DNA from: Helicostylum pulchrum
Taxonomy: Eukaryota > Mucoromycota > Mucoromycetes > Mucorales > Mucoraceae
Assembly (NCBI GenBank): GCA_025677825.1
Contig: JAIXMO010000007.1
Coordinates: 434,001-498,000 of the forward strand
Direction of reading: 5' to 3'
DNA length: 64,000 nt
Shown here: piece after piece, positions 19,920 to 32,063 of the stretch
Position numbering within the stretch: the stretch's first letter is position 1
Layout of the letters: every line of letters begins with the position of its first letter
Position numbers and translations under genes: made by a program
The notes under the pieces: generated by a model
What the model was told of the DNA's origin: nothing
Database searches by the model: none
What the model saw: the letters and a program-made list of their open reading frames with translations, nothing else

Positions 19920-22314
19920 TTAGTTTCTTTCAAAAACGGACGGGCGTTTACCAGTGTTTCTTAGACTGAATAGTATTTTTCGAAAATTTAACGCTGCAGC
20001 CAAATCTCTGTTCCAGAGTCGCATTTTTTCGCTGTTGTCAGATTCGAAGCATTAGTTACTGTTACACCTATAGTGTTGCATTAGTTACCAATGATTAATT
20101 TACTTTTTTTCTTTCGCTTACCTTAACAATCCGTGACAGGTAACTGTCGGTATACGCGTCCTCTTATGCGGGCGAGGGTTTCGTACGGTCTCGAAAGTTT
20201 GTAAGCTCGCCCCACAAAAGGGATACCGCGAAGAACTTCGAAACTCATTGATTAGATAAACGACAAATCCGTTCTTCTTTAGCATTTTAATTAGACCCTT
20301 GTTCCTAGTAGACTCTTGACGCGGAACGTTTAGCGCGGACCAATCCCCGGGAATGAGTACAGCATTAGGACCAAATTTTGTTTTCAAGTCGTTTACCAAT
20401 TCAAGACCGTTCTGATCGTAATAGAGTTTAGTCGAAAATTTGATCTTTCTGAATGGTAGAAGCTATAGTTTTTGTAATACTGAAGCTATAAGTTTTTTAT
20501 TGTTCGTCTCCTGCCTATCCATGCTTCCCGTTAACCTTTCGACATTTCTTATGTCTGTAATATCCAATCTATCCCGAATATGTTCTTGTTGTAACATTAT
20601 GTTTATGTAGGTACTATAACGCTGAAGACAAATCACGTATGTTCGCTACGAACAAACTTCCGTAATACAGATTGCACTTTTTATCAACTTGAAAGTCGAG
20701 TTCAGAGTCAGGGAAAAAAAACTTGTCACTATTAATAGTCTCGTCTCCATAATATGCGTACATAGTATCCTTTACCGATACTCTTGTCTTTATATATTGT
20801 ACGAATTTATCTACGCTTACGGAACTAGAATTTGTTTCAGAAAGAGCCGCTTCAGCCGCTTTGATTACAAAGGGTTGACTACGCTTTCGTAAAGACCGGA
20901 AGTGTATAGAAAGTTTCATACGGTTGTTTTTGGTGAAAATAAAGGTCTTCTTTTCTTTAACAGTACTGGTTTCGTGCATACAGTACATTAAGTCACGGCG
21001 ACCAGGATCAATCAAAACGCAATTGTCAGCTGTTCTTTTAAGAGTTTCTTGAGTTAAATCTTCAATATGCTCGATCTTGTACTCATCCTTCGTTACAGAT
21101 TGTTGTCTGCCGATGTCTGCGAGCCTTCGATTCGTACTGGTATTTTGTTTAATCGCTGACACGCCGATCCCATCAGTTTCCAACGTACCCTGAAAACGCA
21201 AAGATTTATCGGGCCCTTGCGGTTTAAAGGCTTTCCTCTTTAAAGAAACAACTTGACTCCAGGTGTAGTATTTATCTATTACAGGTTTTTTGCTCTTCAA
21301 AATATGGTAGTTTGCTAGCTTTGTGTCCAATGTCATATAGGAAGGGATAAAAGACGTACGGATAGCGAAACAGTTAAAAATTTTAATTTCTGCGCCTCGC
21401 ATAACTGTCGAAGCTTGAAAAAAGCCTTAAAATGATTTCTAGGGGGAGCTTTCACGTCATAATAAATTGAATCCTTTTCAAATTTGTAATCAGTACCATA
21501 CATTGATAAGAGTGTTTGAAGTTTAATCTTTGAGATATTATTATCTTATGCATCTGTTTCTGGTCTCTCCTTTTTAGCGATAGCAAGCTTGATCGACAAA
21601 AAAATCTTTGTTGATGAAATTTTCCAAGTCAAAGTTTTCACTCGATTCCAATTATTGTATAAATATATACTTTAAAGAAGCGAAGGTGTTCGTAGCAATT
21701 ATGTTCGTTACGTTTACCAAATCATGTAAAGCTGGTATATGCGAAGGTTTCCATATATTTTTTACCGTCGCTTTGACTGCTATCACGCACTTTTTTACAG
21801 TATTAGTACCTACAACAGCATTAGTAAAGATTTTTTTTTATAAAGCCGATGAGTTCTTACCTTGTACAGGATTCGCACCTGCCAAAACATTAGCACCAGG
21901 CGTAACAGCAGAAACTGAACGAGCATTAGAACCACGCGTGGAAGTGGAACGTGAACTAGCAGCAGAACTAGGCGTAGAGGTAGTACGTGAAATAGCAGCA
22001 TAACCAGACGGAACATTAGAACGTGAAAGAATGACAGAACTAGACGTAGCAGTAGAATTAGACGGAGTATTGGGACCAGACGTAACGGCATAAATTGAAC
22101 GAACAGCGGATCTGGGACCAGGTGTTACAGTAGAACCTAAACTAACAGCTAAAGCAGGCGTAGCAGTAAAACCAGACGGAACCTTAGAACGTGAAGGAAT
22201 AATATAATCTGCAGGAACGTTAGAACCAGACGGAACGGCGGAAATGTTGGCTGATGCTGTTTCGCCAATCTTTTTTCTCTTACGCGCGTTTATGTTGCCT
22301 ATTATTTTTATCAT
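19920..22314 (-). pseudogene. decayed Fanzor (eukaryotic TnpB-like, RuvC) nuclease gene
   Basis: The minus strand carries, in order, an N-terminus with a basic nuclear-signal-like cluster (NARKRKKI) and then about twenty Ser/Thr/Pro-rich hexapeptides. After a single TAA at 21838 an in-frame helical region follows (KATVKNIWKPSHIPALHDL, INKDFFVDQACY). Next come NISKIKLQTLLSMYGTDYKF and KAPPRNHFKAFFKL, then, after a frame change near 21400, FAIRTSFIPSYMTLDTK and LETDGIGVSAIK. The RuvC-I Asp lies in VLIDPGRRDLMYC (about 21009). Past a further lesion at 20614-20440 come LIPGDWSALNVP and YLINEFRSSSRYPFCG (about 20246), where the first zinc-ribbon Cys is replaced by Tyr, and then VRNPRP and CHGLLR. 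RuvC-III is RLWNRDLAAALNF (Asp at 20004). This is the published Fanzor layout D-x(125-275)-[TS][TS]-xx-C4-x(5-50)-RD. Several stops and shifts and a lost zinc knuckle make it a pseudogene. Confidence 0.8.
21880..22265 (-). repeat. 18-bp minisatellite coding hexapeptide repeats
   Basis: About 21 degenerate copies of an 18-base unit. On the minus strand they read as six-residue units such as SKVPSG, SNVPSG, STVTPG, SAVTPG and STSTRG, inside the N-terminal part of the Fanzor relic. The same period gives open frames on the plus strand too, which are shadows. Confidence 0.75.
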
Positions 22315-23925
22315 GTTAAATTTTCTAGAGTAGTTTATTGTAAACGATAAAACATAATCATTCTCTTTCTTATTATAGGTACAGTAACTGGTTAGAAGTC
22401 GTTATCACTTGAGTTGTTTGTTATAGACTCACGAGTGTCTTCAAAGTCTTTTGTTGTCAGTATCATTATGCAAATTACTAGAAATAACTATTAATTCTAT
22501 GTACCCTCAGTTTGTTTCCGTTCAACACCTTTTCTTTTTTCATTCATATGTTTGATTTATACCTTCAAAGAAGAAAGACAACAATCCGTAAAAAAAGAAA
22601 AAGAAAAAGAAAGACAGTGGTCAGTATAAAAAAAGGAATAAAAAAGGCAGCGGCGATAAAAAAAAATTGAATTAATCAAAGCCTTTTGTAAGAGCCATTT
22701 GTTGTACGTAAATATAAACTTAAGTATGATATAAAAACAGATTTTTTTTAGTAAATACAATGAAACTATGCATTTTGACATTAATTTCTGTACTTATACG
22801 AACTTTTTATGGTTTCTGGTCCGTTAATGTTTTTTGACGTAGTATGTACACCGCGTTGAAAGATACCAACCCACAAGATTGGCATTCGGTTTCAGTATTT
22901 GTGTCGCTTTGCATTTTTAAATTTGAAAGTGAAAGAAGGGCAGTTTATTCTATTTTTAAACTTGAACATGAATATAAAGGCCAGTTTTTTTTTAAAAAAA
23001 AAACTCGGATCACTCTTTCTTTCGTTTACATTTCTTTGTGTAAGTCCTTTTTTTACAAGTAGCTATGATGAAGATTATGTATTTTTTTTAATAGAAAAAC
23101 GTGTATTGTTTAGTGAAAATTATTTCTAATTAACAGACAAGCTAACGGGTACCCGTCGTACTTCCAGTAAGTTGCGAAGCAATAATAAAAAATATATTAA
23201 CATAAAGATATGCTTTCTAGATTAAAATGAATAAATGGACATATATCGCACGTAAGTTATGTCCCATCTTTAATAGTAATATTCTTTGTATTCAATTTCT
23301 TATAAGTAACTGTTCTTTTAATTGATTTAGCTCGCTTGTTGGACTACTATAACTTGACAAAGACACGAGGTTATGATGTGGTAAAGTATACAACTACATA
23401 TAGTACTGTGCGGTATATCTAACTGTAATTTGCTTATAGATATACTGTTATTAAGACTCTCGTTACAAACTAAAGGTGGCCATTAATAGTTTTATTTCTT
23501 TAAATTGCGAATAGCCATCAGCGAAACTTCCTGAGGCATTCCCGTATAATTTTTTATTATTTTATTTTCAATAAATATTTTATTTGTTTCTTCTTTTTCT
23601 TCTTTTTTTTTAAATAATATATACTGTTATCTAATAGTAAGAAAATTGTATGAACGAGATGTTTGTTTTGTTCGTTGGTTTGTTCGTCTGTTTGTTTGGT
23701 TTTTTCATATTCCAGTCCCCGCGAGCGCTAGTCTCAATTTAGGCACTCTTATTACACGATTTTTTTGATCGTGTGATTATACAACAATCTTAAAAATATG
23801 CAAATGTAAATACCAGCTATTAATTACAGTATAGACAACACACAGACCACAAAAACACAGAATATAGCATTTTTGTTACAAATTACTTTTTTTTTTAATG
23901 TTTTATTAACGAAAAAAAAGTCAAT
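22315..23925. other. gene-poor region
   Basis: Upstream of the Fanzor relic and downstream of TCTP. It contains a perfect 12-base palindrome at 23145-23156 and poly-A/T runs. Short frames here lack coding character. Confidence 0.5.
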
Positions 23926-24575
23926 TTAAAGCTTCTCTTGGATAAGACCATCCTTGAAGAAAGTGAAGAAAGGAGTAACACCATCTTCACGGTAGTTCAA
24001 CAAAGCGACCATACCATCGGGATCCATGGATTCTCCAATATAGAATTCATAATCCTTGAAGTTACCCAAGATCTTCTTGATAAGAGTGGTAGCATTCTTT
24101 TCGAAAATGGGAACACGCTCAGGAGACTTCTCGTTCAACTTGGCCTTAAGAGCCTTCATGTAACCCTTAATATAGGTCATGTAAGACTTCTTATCGAAGC
24201 TGGTAGGGGTAAGACGGAAAGAGTAGACAACGTTGTTAACGGTTTGAGCACTATCCTCAGCACCGTCCTCATCACCACCTTCAGCAGAGGGGTTAGCACC
24301 AATATCAACCTCACCTTCGGCAACGTTAATCATGGCACAGTCAACTTCATAAGCAACATCATCAACTTCCTTGATGGGCTATTACAATATATAAAAAAAA
24401 AGTTAGTTTAATTCTACATTCTCTTTTTTTCCTAGAAATAAATAAAAAAAATCATACGTAAGCGTCAGAGAATAACTCATCGCCTATTTTTTGTGAGAGT
24501 TAGTATATCAATAATGAACGGATGGATGGGTTATAAGCTTGTCTTACCGGCGAGGATATCACGGAACAAAAGCAT
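23926..24575 (-). CDS. TMA19: translationally controlled tumor protein (TCTP)
   Basis: Three exons: 24575-24548 (28 bases), 24483-24458 (26 bases) and 24378-23926. They give 168 residues, the normal TCTP length. The start MLLFRDILAGDELFSDAYPI is the classical TCTP N-terminus. NVAEGEVDIGANPSAEGG and the acidic flexible loop follow, then the helical hairpin (SYMTYIKGYMKALKAKLNE, VPIFEKNATTLIKKIL) and the end MVALLNYREDGVTPFFTFFKDGL. TCTP is an abundant cytosolic protein linked to growth signalling and translation; yeast Tma19 associates with ribosomes and moves to mitochondria under stress. Codon usage is strongly biased (GTC, AAG, GGT, CTC), unlike most neighbours, fitting high expression. Confidence 0.97.
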
Positions 24576-26478
24576 ATTTGGTTATGGATGGAAAGCAAAG
24601 ATGGAACTTTTTTCCTTTGGATCGAAAGTCTTTCAAAATATCACCCCCCACCTTTCGTCATTCAAACCCCGTTACTCTATTTTTTGCGGAACATTAAAGC
24701 AATTTATATTTCTGTACACAAGTGGATGGTTAAGATGGCCTTAGTACATAGTAGGTACATCTATATCTTAAAATAAGCAGTAGCGATACACCTTACATTA
24801 TTGTAGAAAAGTAAAAATGTAACTCGAAATGTCCCTTTTATTTCAAAAAAAACACCCGAAGTTTTTTTTATGTTCCGTTGTATCGGGTCTCTTCATATCT
24901 CTTTTTTTTATAAACCACTTGCTGTATTCTTCATGTTTATTATAGCCAACTCCAGATGTTCTAGAAGTTATTACGGGATAAAGGACTTGTTTTCATTATA
25001 ATTACATGTTTCTCTAATCTATATACTTTATCACAATGATGTTGTTTGATTAAAATCTATCTTGTTCTGTCAGTAAGACTCTTTGGTAAGTTTTTATTGT
25101 AGTTACTGTTCCAGTATATGCATTAACACCTTTACTGCTGGCACTATTCTGGGAAGCGTATGAAAGAGGGATTGTCAAAAACAAAGCTCGAAAAATCTGA
25201 CAGTTAAAAGATCTCCTGTACGTTTATAGATAAGAAAAACATAGCAATGTCATAACAAAAGAAGCGAGTAAAAGTCGCTTGAAGGCTTTGAAACCAATAC
25301 TAAGGAAAACACCTTCTTTTTTCAACCCAAAAAGATATAACTGAAAAAATGATTAAAACGGAATAGAGTGACGCAAACCGAAGAAGAAATAGCAGTAGTA
25401 AATTACTCGCTCAAACGCATCAGCTCTTCATACCAAATAAGAGTGAGTGTTATATAGCTGCATAGTAGCTGCCTTTTTGCGTATTAGCAAATGACATCCT
25501 AAAAGCAACTGGGTATTCGAAGTCCACACTGAAGCTGTTCCCGAAACCAAGTTTCGCAAAGTTGTAATCACTAGAAGAATTGAGCGCCTCACGCAAGAAG
25601 AATTCGTTAAGGTCAACAAGACGACCAAAAAGGAATTCTTCAGTTATGACTAATTATGCTATAATTGGCGATGTTGATTCGAGATTTTTTGACGCTGAAG
25701 ATGTCGATAATATAAATCTTTGCTCTTCTAAATAAAGATAGAGGTAGGAAACGTCTTGATGCACAATTTCGGTAAAACATGTAACGTACTTTATTACTAT
25801 TTTTTCAACTTCGTTTATCTGCATAAAAAGGAACCTGTGAAAAGTAATATATCAAACATTTCTTCTAAACGTGTAAACAGTAGATTTTTCCTGGACTCTT
25901 AGAAGCGTTCGCAAAGATTGAAAAGAAAGAGTATACTGTATTATCTAAACGAGTAAAGCAAGAAAGAGTTTAAACGAACGAATCTGGGGAGAAACTTTCG
26001 GTCGCGAGAACGGTGGGATAATGATCTATACCGACCAACTTTTCCCACCATGACCAACGATTAGATGTTCAAGACTACCGTGGCCTCGATAAATTTTTTC
26101 CTAAAAAAAAAAACCTTCACCTGCCACCTTTGTATGTGAGGTTATTGACAGTTTTTAAATTTTTAAGTACAACAACGACTCTCAACATATACGCCCTGTC
26201 ACCTTTCAGAAGAGGCTATTGTAACCCAAACAAGTATGAAAACTCAAAAAGGTGTACTTTTTTTTTTGGATTCGTGCTAACAATTTTATTTAAACGAACT
26301 CAACTTATTGAACCAATTCCAAACGCAATGTCGGATATCAGTAGTTACAAACAAAATATATATTTTTTGGAAAGGCGCAACCGAAAAGCCCACTTATAAA
26401 TTCTCAGCCCAAATTTGTATATTTTTAGAAATATTTTTTATTTTATAATAAACTCGTTTTCTTCATCTTTTTTTAATA
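24576..26478. other. gene-poor region between TCTP and the TM9SF gene
   Basis: 1.9 kb between the divergent TCTP and TM9SF genes. A stretch at about 25380-25640 has weak coding flavour in several broken frames and could be a decayed element, but nothing is recognisable. Confidence 0.45.
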
Positions 26479-28527
26479 ATGACAAAGTTAGTCGTTTGTC
26501 TATTGGCACTATGTGGCCTTAGTCAAGCTTTATACTTACCAGGTGTTGCGCCTAACGATTATGACTTGGGTGGTGATGTACCTTTATTTGTTAACTCACT
26601 TAAACCAATGTCCAACTTACAAAAGTCTGTATTATCATATGATTACTATGATGAACGTTTTCATTTCTGTAAACCTGAAGGTGGACCTAAAAAGAAGACT
26701 GAAAGTTTAGGTTCTGTTTTATTTGGTGATCGTATTTATACATCTAGATTCAAGGTAAACTTTTTTCTTTCTTGTATGCAATATATGTGCTTACACTTCT
26801 TTTTTTTTTGTCGCGATTCTAGCTTGCACTGGGAACAGACGAAGAAAATAAAGTGTTGTGTACAACTGAACCTATTCCAGAAAAAGATGTCTTGTTTATC
26901 AACGAATGTATAAAGAATGATTACGCTTTGAATTGGGTTGTCGATGATCTTCCTGCTGCTCATATCTCTAACGACGAGCGTACCAGCGAAGAATATTATA
27001 GTATTGGATTTGCTCTTGGTTTACATAATAACAATCAAGCCGAATTAAATAACCATTATAATATCACTATTGAATATCATCCTCGTGAAGAACGTAAATT
27101 TCGTGTGGTCGGTGTCTTGGTTTCTTCGTCTAGTAGAAATCAAAAGGTTGAAAATGATGTACTTGCTCCTAGCAAAGGTCCTTTGGTACTTAAAGGCGGC
27201 GAACAGGTCGTTTATACTTATAGTGTTAAATGGGTTGTAAGTTTATACATATAAATTTATTGTTTACTATGCTAATTTTATTTTTTATTCTAGTCTTCAG
27301 AAAAACCTTGGGCTACACGTTGGGATAATTATTTAAATGTCTTGGATCCTTCTATTCATTGGTTTTCTCTCGTAAACTCTATTGTGATTGTTCTCTTTTT
27401 AACAGGTATGGTTGCCATGATTTTAATTCGTGGTCTTCATCAAGATATCTCCCGTTATAATGCTGTCGAAGCACAAGTAAGTAAAAAAAAAAAAAAATAA
27501 GGAAAAAAAAAGGGTGGGAGGGTTATAAAAGAAATTAATCAAAAAATGGTAGGAGGATGTACAAGAAGATTATGGCTGGAAGTTAGTTCACGGTGACGTA
27601 TTCCGTCCTCCTCAACGCCCTATGCTTCTTTCTGTTTTAGTTGGTAGTGGAGCACAAATTGTAGCTATGACGGGTTTAACACTTGTGTTTGCAGTTCTTG
27701 GTTTCTTATCACCTTCCAACCGAGGAGCATTAGGTACTGTGATGATTATTTTCTTTATGGTATTTAGTTGTATTTCAGGATTTGTATCTGCTCGTATTTA
27801 TAAGATGAATGGTGGAGAGAATTGGAAGATGAATATTGGGTTAGCAGCTACGCTTGTTCCTGGTGTGATTATGAGTTTCTTATTTGCTATGAACTTTTTC
27901 TTGATTCATTCACATTCTTCTGGCGCTGTGCCATTTGGTACCATGATCACATTATTAGGTCTTTGGCTTATTATCTCGTTGCCTCTTAGTGTCGCAGGCT
28001 CTTATTTGGGCTTCCGTAAACCTCGTATCGAGCATCCGGTTCGTACTAACCAAATCCCTCGTCAAATCCCTGATCAACCTGCTTATTTGCGCAGTATTCC
28101 ATCGATTATGATGGGTGGTATCTTACCTTTTGGTGCCATCTTTATTGAATTGTATTTTATTATGAATTCCATTTGGTTCCATCGTGTTTATTATGGTATC
28201 GGGTTTATGTTCTTGGTATTTATTGTGCTTATCTTTACTTGTGCCCAAGTAACCATCTTGATGTGCTATTTCCATATCTGCAGTGAGGACTATCATTGGT
28301 CTTGGAGGGCTTTCTTAACATCAGGTGCTGCAGGTCTCTACGTGTTCTTATATTCTATTCTGTATTACTTTACCAAACTGGATATCTCCACTTTTACTAG
28401 TACCGTGCTTTATCTCGGCTATTCTGCTGTCATTAGTATTCTTTTGGCCGTGTTTACTGGATCTGTAGGTTACCTTTCTTGTCTTTACTTTTTACAAAAG
28501 ATTTTTGCTAGTATCAAGGTAGATTAG
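26479..28527 (+). CDS. transmembrane 9 superfamily protein (TM9SF / EMP70 type)
   Basis: Four exons join in frame to 615 residues: 26479-26754, 26823-27236, 27294-27476 and 27553-28527. A signal peptide (LVVCLLALCGLSQA) is followed by YLPGVAPNDYDLGGDVPLFV, the typical nonaspanin start. The lumenal N-terminal domain contains the marker YYDERFHFCKPEGG. Nine membrane helices follow, beginning at about residue 300. Family motifs are seen: DISRYNAVE, EDYGWKLVHGDVFRPP and HRVYYGIGFMF. The extreme C-terminus ends in KVD, close to the KxD signal that holds TM9SF proteins in the Golgi. The proteins act in endosome/Golgi membrane-protein sorting and adhesion. The gene appears complete and intact. Confidence 0.95.
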
Positions 28528-30080
28528 ATTCTTTAAAAATAAAATTATTAATAAATTATCATCATACAAAAAAAAAAGCCACTTTGTATTGTGTTACCAT
28601 CCACAATCAACGCACCAAAATTCATTTCCTCCGATACACCTTACTGTTGTGTCCTTTTTTTTTTGGGGGGGGGGGGGGGGTTACAGAATTGAAAGTATAC
28701 AACAATAGCCTTTTTTAAAGTTTTATACCCTAATTGAAAATCTTATTTATAACTATAGTTTATAAAGAAATGATGGAAAAAAAATATGTATGTAATGCAA
28801 TGCGACATGGTAAAAATATATTTGTTTGTTATTAATTCTATCCGCCTAAAAAAAGTAATAACGAAGAACTCAAGCAGGTTCTTGCCTATGACCGACCTAT
28901 CCAAGTTAATATGACAAGGAGGCGTAAATAAACGCCTGGTTTTTTTTTAATCATATGATGATAGAATTGCCTACATATTCTTTTATTATCTTATATATTG
29001 TTATTGTGTGTGTGTGTACCTTTTGAATACTTTTTGAATTGATAAAATGAACTTAAAGAGTAGTACAGGGAATCTACGTGCGTCTTTCAATTGCCTGTTT
29101 CCTTTTTAGTTAGTTCCACAGGAAAACAATATTATTCATTTCTTTACAATAAAAAGAATACTATTATAAAGTCCTTGCACGCAATGCGAAAAAGAAAACA
29201 AAAGGATACCTTTTTAACAGCAAAAAAAAAAAAAAAAAAACTACTTACGCGTAATGTTTAAGCAGAAAATAAGTCTCGGAATTAAAAGGAGTTGATCTTT
29301 TTCCTATTACAGCTACATTATTGCATTTGAAAGACGATTATTGTCAAGAGGAACATTCTGCTCCTTAAACTTTCCATCAATATGCAGGCCAAACTTCTTG
29401 AGGTGACACCAAACAACCGTTTTTAGAAGTGGTGTGTGTGAATTATTTTTACCTGAGACTGATCCCGATAATAAAGCAACATCATCAATATAAGGGTTGT
29501 GGCTAAAGCGTTTATTACTATTGCGAGAGAAATGTATATTCCATTTTAAACAAATTTTCTGGGTTCCTTTTTTTTTTGGATAACTTCTTTATCAATGAGT
29601 TTTACATCTACCTTTCTTATAATACCCTATAGCCGTCACGCTTTTTTTATATGTTGGATACACGTTCCGATAATGCTGCCTATTATATTACCTTTTTCGA
29701 TATGCCCTTCGGGGTAAGTCATGTATGGTAAAAAAAAAAATAAAAAAAAAAAATAAAAAAAAAAAGATTATCTTTTAATAGAATATTAGTTTAGAAAGTG
29801 ATTTCATTAGATATCAAATGCTGGATATGATGGATAGATTGATACATTATTTTAGTTGTCGTTCATTTTTGGAAATAAAGTGATCGCCACCACCTTCAGT
29901 AACGAAAAACAGGTAAAATAAAATAAAAACAATAACACAAAAAGGTATAAAAAGATGTTTTTTTTGTTTTTTTGTTTTCTTCTTTTTCTTTTTTTTTTTT
30001 CATTAACCTTTTAACTTTTCTCAATCCTCTTTTCTTATTATCATTGTCCCCTATTTTTATTTTTACGTAACAATTAAACA
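28528..30080. other. intergenic with homopolymers and an orphan reading fragment
   Basis: Between two plus-strand genes. It contains a G-homopolymer of about 16 bases at 28665-28680, several poly-A runs, a (GT)n at about 29003-29019 and the orphan minus-strand fragment described separately. Confidence 0.5.
29313..29558 (-). other. orphan exon-like fragment, unknown
   Basis: An 81-codon open stretch preceded by a splice-acceptor-like CAG and ended by TAG. It includes HNPYIDDVALLSGSVSG, LLKTVVWCHLKKFGLHIDGK and DNNRLSNAIM. The aromatic/hydrophobic spacing and mixed codon use look coding, unlike the surrounding AT-rich DNA. No family is recognised, and no upstream exon or start is evident. It may be the end of a decayed element or gene. 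Confidence 0.3.
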
Positions 30081-30788
30081 ATGTCAAATCAATTGCCTAA
30101 TTCCAATGATCCTGCAGTGCATGATACAGATCATACTTTTTTGGAGTATATTGCCTTTGATGCGTTGTATCAACAACACCTTGCTAGCTATCATATGCAA
30201 CGAGTAATTGCTACTGAAGTTGAGCCCATTATCTCTCAAAGTTACCCGCCTAGTCATTTCTTGCGTGACGATGAGATTCTCTTTCCGCAGCAAAATCAAT
30301 TCTTTGATTTGAATGCTTATACTAGTGTGGACTTTCAAGAATCTTCAGGAGAATCTTCTAATAATTCACTGTCTTCATCTCCAAGCTTTTCTTTTAGTCA
30401 ATCTCGTCAGTCTACTCCGGATAGTGACTATTACTCTCCTCCTCCTCCTCCTGCTCCTGCTCCTCCTGCTCCTACTCGTCGTAGACGTGAAGCTACTGGT
30501 GCCACCCGGTCAAGAAGAAGTAACCCTATAACAAGACATTCGTGCCCTCGATGCAATGATACATTTTCTTGTTTAAAAGATGTTATAATACATATTTTAA
30601 GTCACTCCGATAACCAAAACGACGGTAGTCATCCGTGCCCTCTATGTGATAGTTCGTACTCTCGTGGACAAGATGTAAAAAGACATCTTTTAAGTCACTT
30701 TGCTATCCGAAATGAACGCTGTTCCCGCTGCCCAAAAACATTTAAAAGACATGATTCATTAATAAGACATCAGCGGAAATGTCTTTAG
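30081..30788 (+). CDS. C2H2 zinc-finger protein
   Basis: 235 residues, single exon. The N-terminal half is hydrophilic and Ser/Pro-rich with a proline run (about residues 118-133), followed by a basic stretch (RRRRE). Three C2H2 fingers fill the C-terminus: CPRCNDTFSCLKDVIIHILSH, CPLCDSSYSRGQDVKRHLLSH and CSRCPKTFKRHDSLIRHQRKC. The last ends in H-x4-C rather than H-x3-H. It is probably a sequence-specific DNA-binding transcription factor; the target is unknown. The start is chosen as the first Met after an upstream CT-rich leader. Confidence 0.85.
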   Translation: MSNQLPNSNDPAVHDTDHTFLEYIAFDALYQQHLASYHMQRVIATEVEPIISQSYPPSHFLRDDEILFPQQNQFFDLNAYTSVDFQESSGESSNNSLSSSPSFSFSQSRQSTPDSDYYSPPPPPAPAPPAPTRRRREATGATRSRRSNPITRHSCPRCNDTFSCLKDVIIHILSHSDNQNDGSHPCPLCDSSYSRGQDVKRHLLSHFAIRNERCSRCPKTFKRHDSLIRHQRKCL

Positions 30789-32063
30789 AACTACTATCTG
30801 AACTAACAGATGAACTTACTTTTTGAACAAAAAAAAACAAAAAAAAAATAGTTGGTGTCCACTTATTTTTATGATTGAAAAAAGTAATCTTTCAATTTAC
30901 CTTTTTCGTACCTATGGCATTTTTTTTCTACATATCTCCTTTTTTGGGCTGCTTTATTTTATCTATACCTCATGTCTATATATCTCTCTCATTCTCTTCA
31001 TTTACATCATTCTTTTTTTTTTATCTCAATAACTACAACACTTCGTATATACCAATAAAAATTTTAAATAACTGCATCATACTCTTTTTTTTTTATATTA
31101 AATATGAACGCGCTTTTGTTTGCCTTTTTGTACACGTGAGGTAAAGGGATTACAACGGCGTATCGATCATTCTACTATTTTCGAATTGCCACTTTTTTTT
31201 TTTGGAGAGAACACACGTCATATGAATCTAGAAGCAATATATTCATGACTCATGTAATCCTTGGCATAATTTAGGTATTGTGTACTCCCCAAAAAGAAAA
31301 AGGGAATCAAGGCCCTGACAGATATAGATCCTTCATCAATCACTCGTAGTTACTTTTTGTTTTTTGTTTTGTTTTTTGTTCCAGTGTTACCCGGGTGACA
31401 GACTTACTCTACCCAAAATAAAGAAATTTGATTCATTTTTTTGTTATTATTTTTAAAAAGGTAATTTGAAGGATTCAACCGAGGAAAAAACATTGTTTTT
31501 TTTTTCTGTTCACTAAAACGGAAATTCTAAGGTTGCCTTTTTAGAAACCCTTTTTTTTTTTTCAAAAAGAAAAAAAAAGATTGTTCATACACTCAATCCT
31601 TTTATCCCGAAAAATGAGTGTATGTGTTTTCGCGATCACAATCCCAACGTAAGATTATAAAAAGTAAACGCGACATGGTTCTTAAAGTTTTTACGTGACT
31701 CTTTAATACCCAGAAAAAAAAAGCCCAGTTGCATAATAAATCACAGATGACTTTGGACTAGCCAACGAAAATACAATAGAATGTAAAGATCTTTTTTTAT
31801 ATATAAATAAAGTAATTTTGCTCTTTGCATTCTTGAAACTATATTCAATCTGATGTCTAGGTCATTCTTTTATATGCAAAAAAATGAATTATGCCCATTC
31901 GTTTGTAAACTAAAAAATTTCTTCACATGCTTTTTTACTACCCTCCACTTTCCTTTTAAAGCTAACGTGTAAAAAAAAAGAAATATGAAACATTTATGGA
32001 GGCAAAAAAATATATTTTTTTCTGTTGTACCGCTATCTCTCTCTTATTTACAATTATTAAAAT
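30789..32063. other. intergenic, no gene seen
   Basis: AT-rich with many poly-T/poly-A runs, between two plus-strand genes. The pyrimidine-rich tract directly upstream of 32064 is a likely promoter/leader of the acyltransferase gene. Confidence 0.5.

Noticed and set aside
21608..22003. Plus-strand frame with Glu/Val/Arg-rich hexads
   Set aside because: It is the complementary reading of the 18-bp minisatellite. The minus strand continues in phase into the Fanzor domains.
23145..23156. Perfect 12-base palindrome ACGGGTACCCGT
   Set aside because: A single short palindrome with no partner sites or adjacent gene start; it could be chance.
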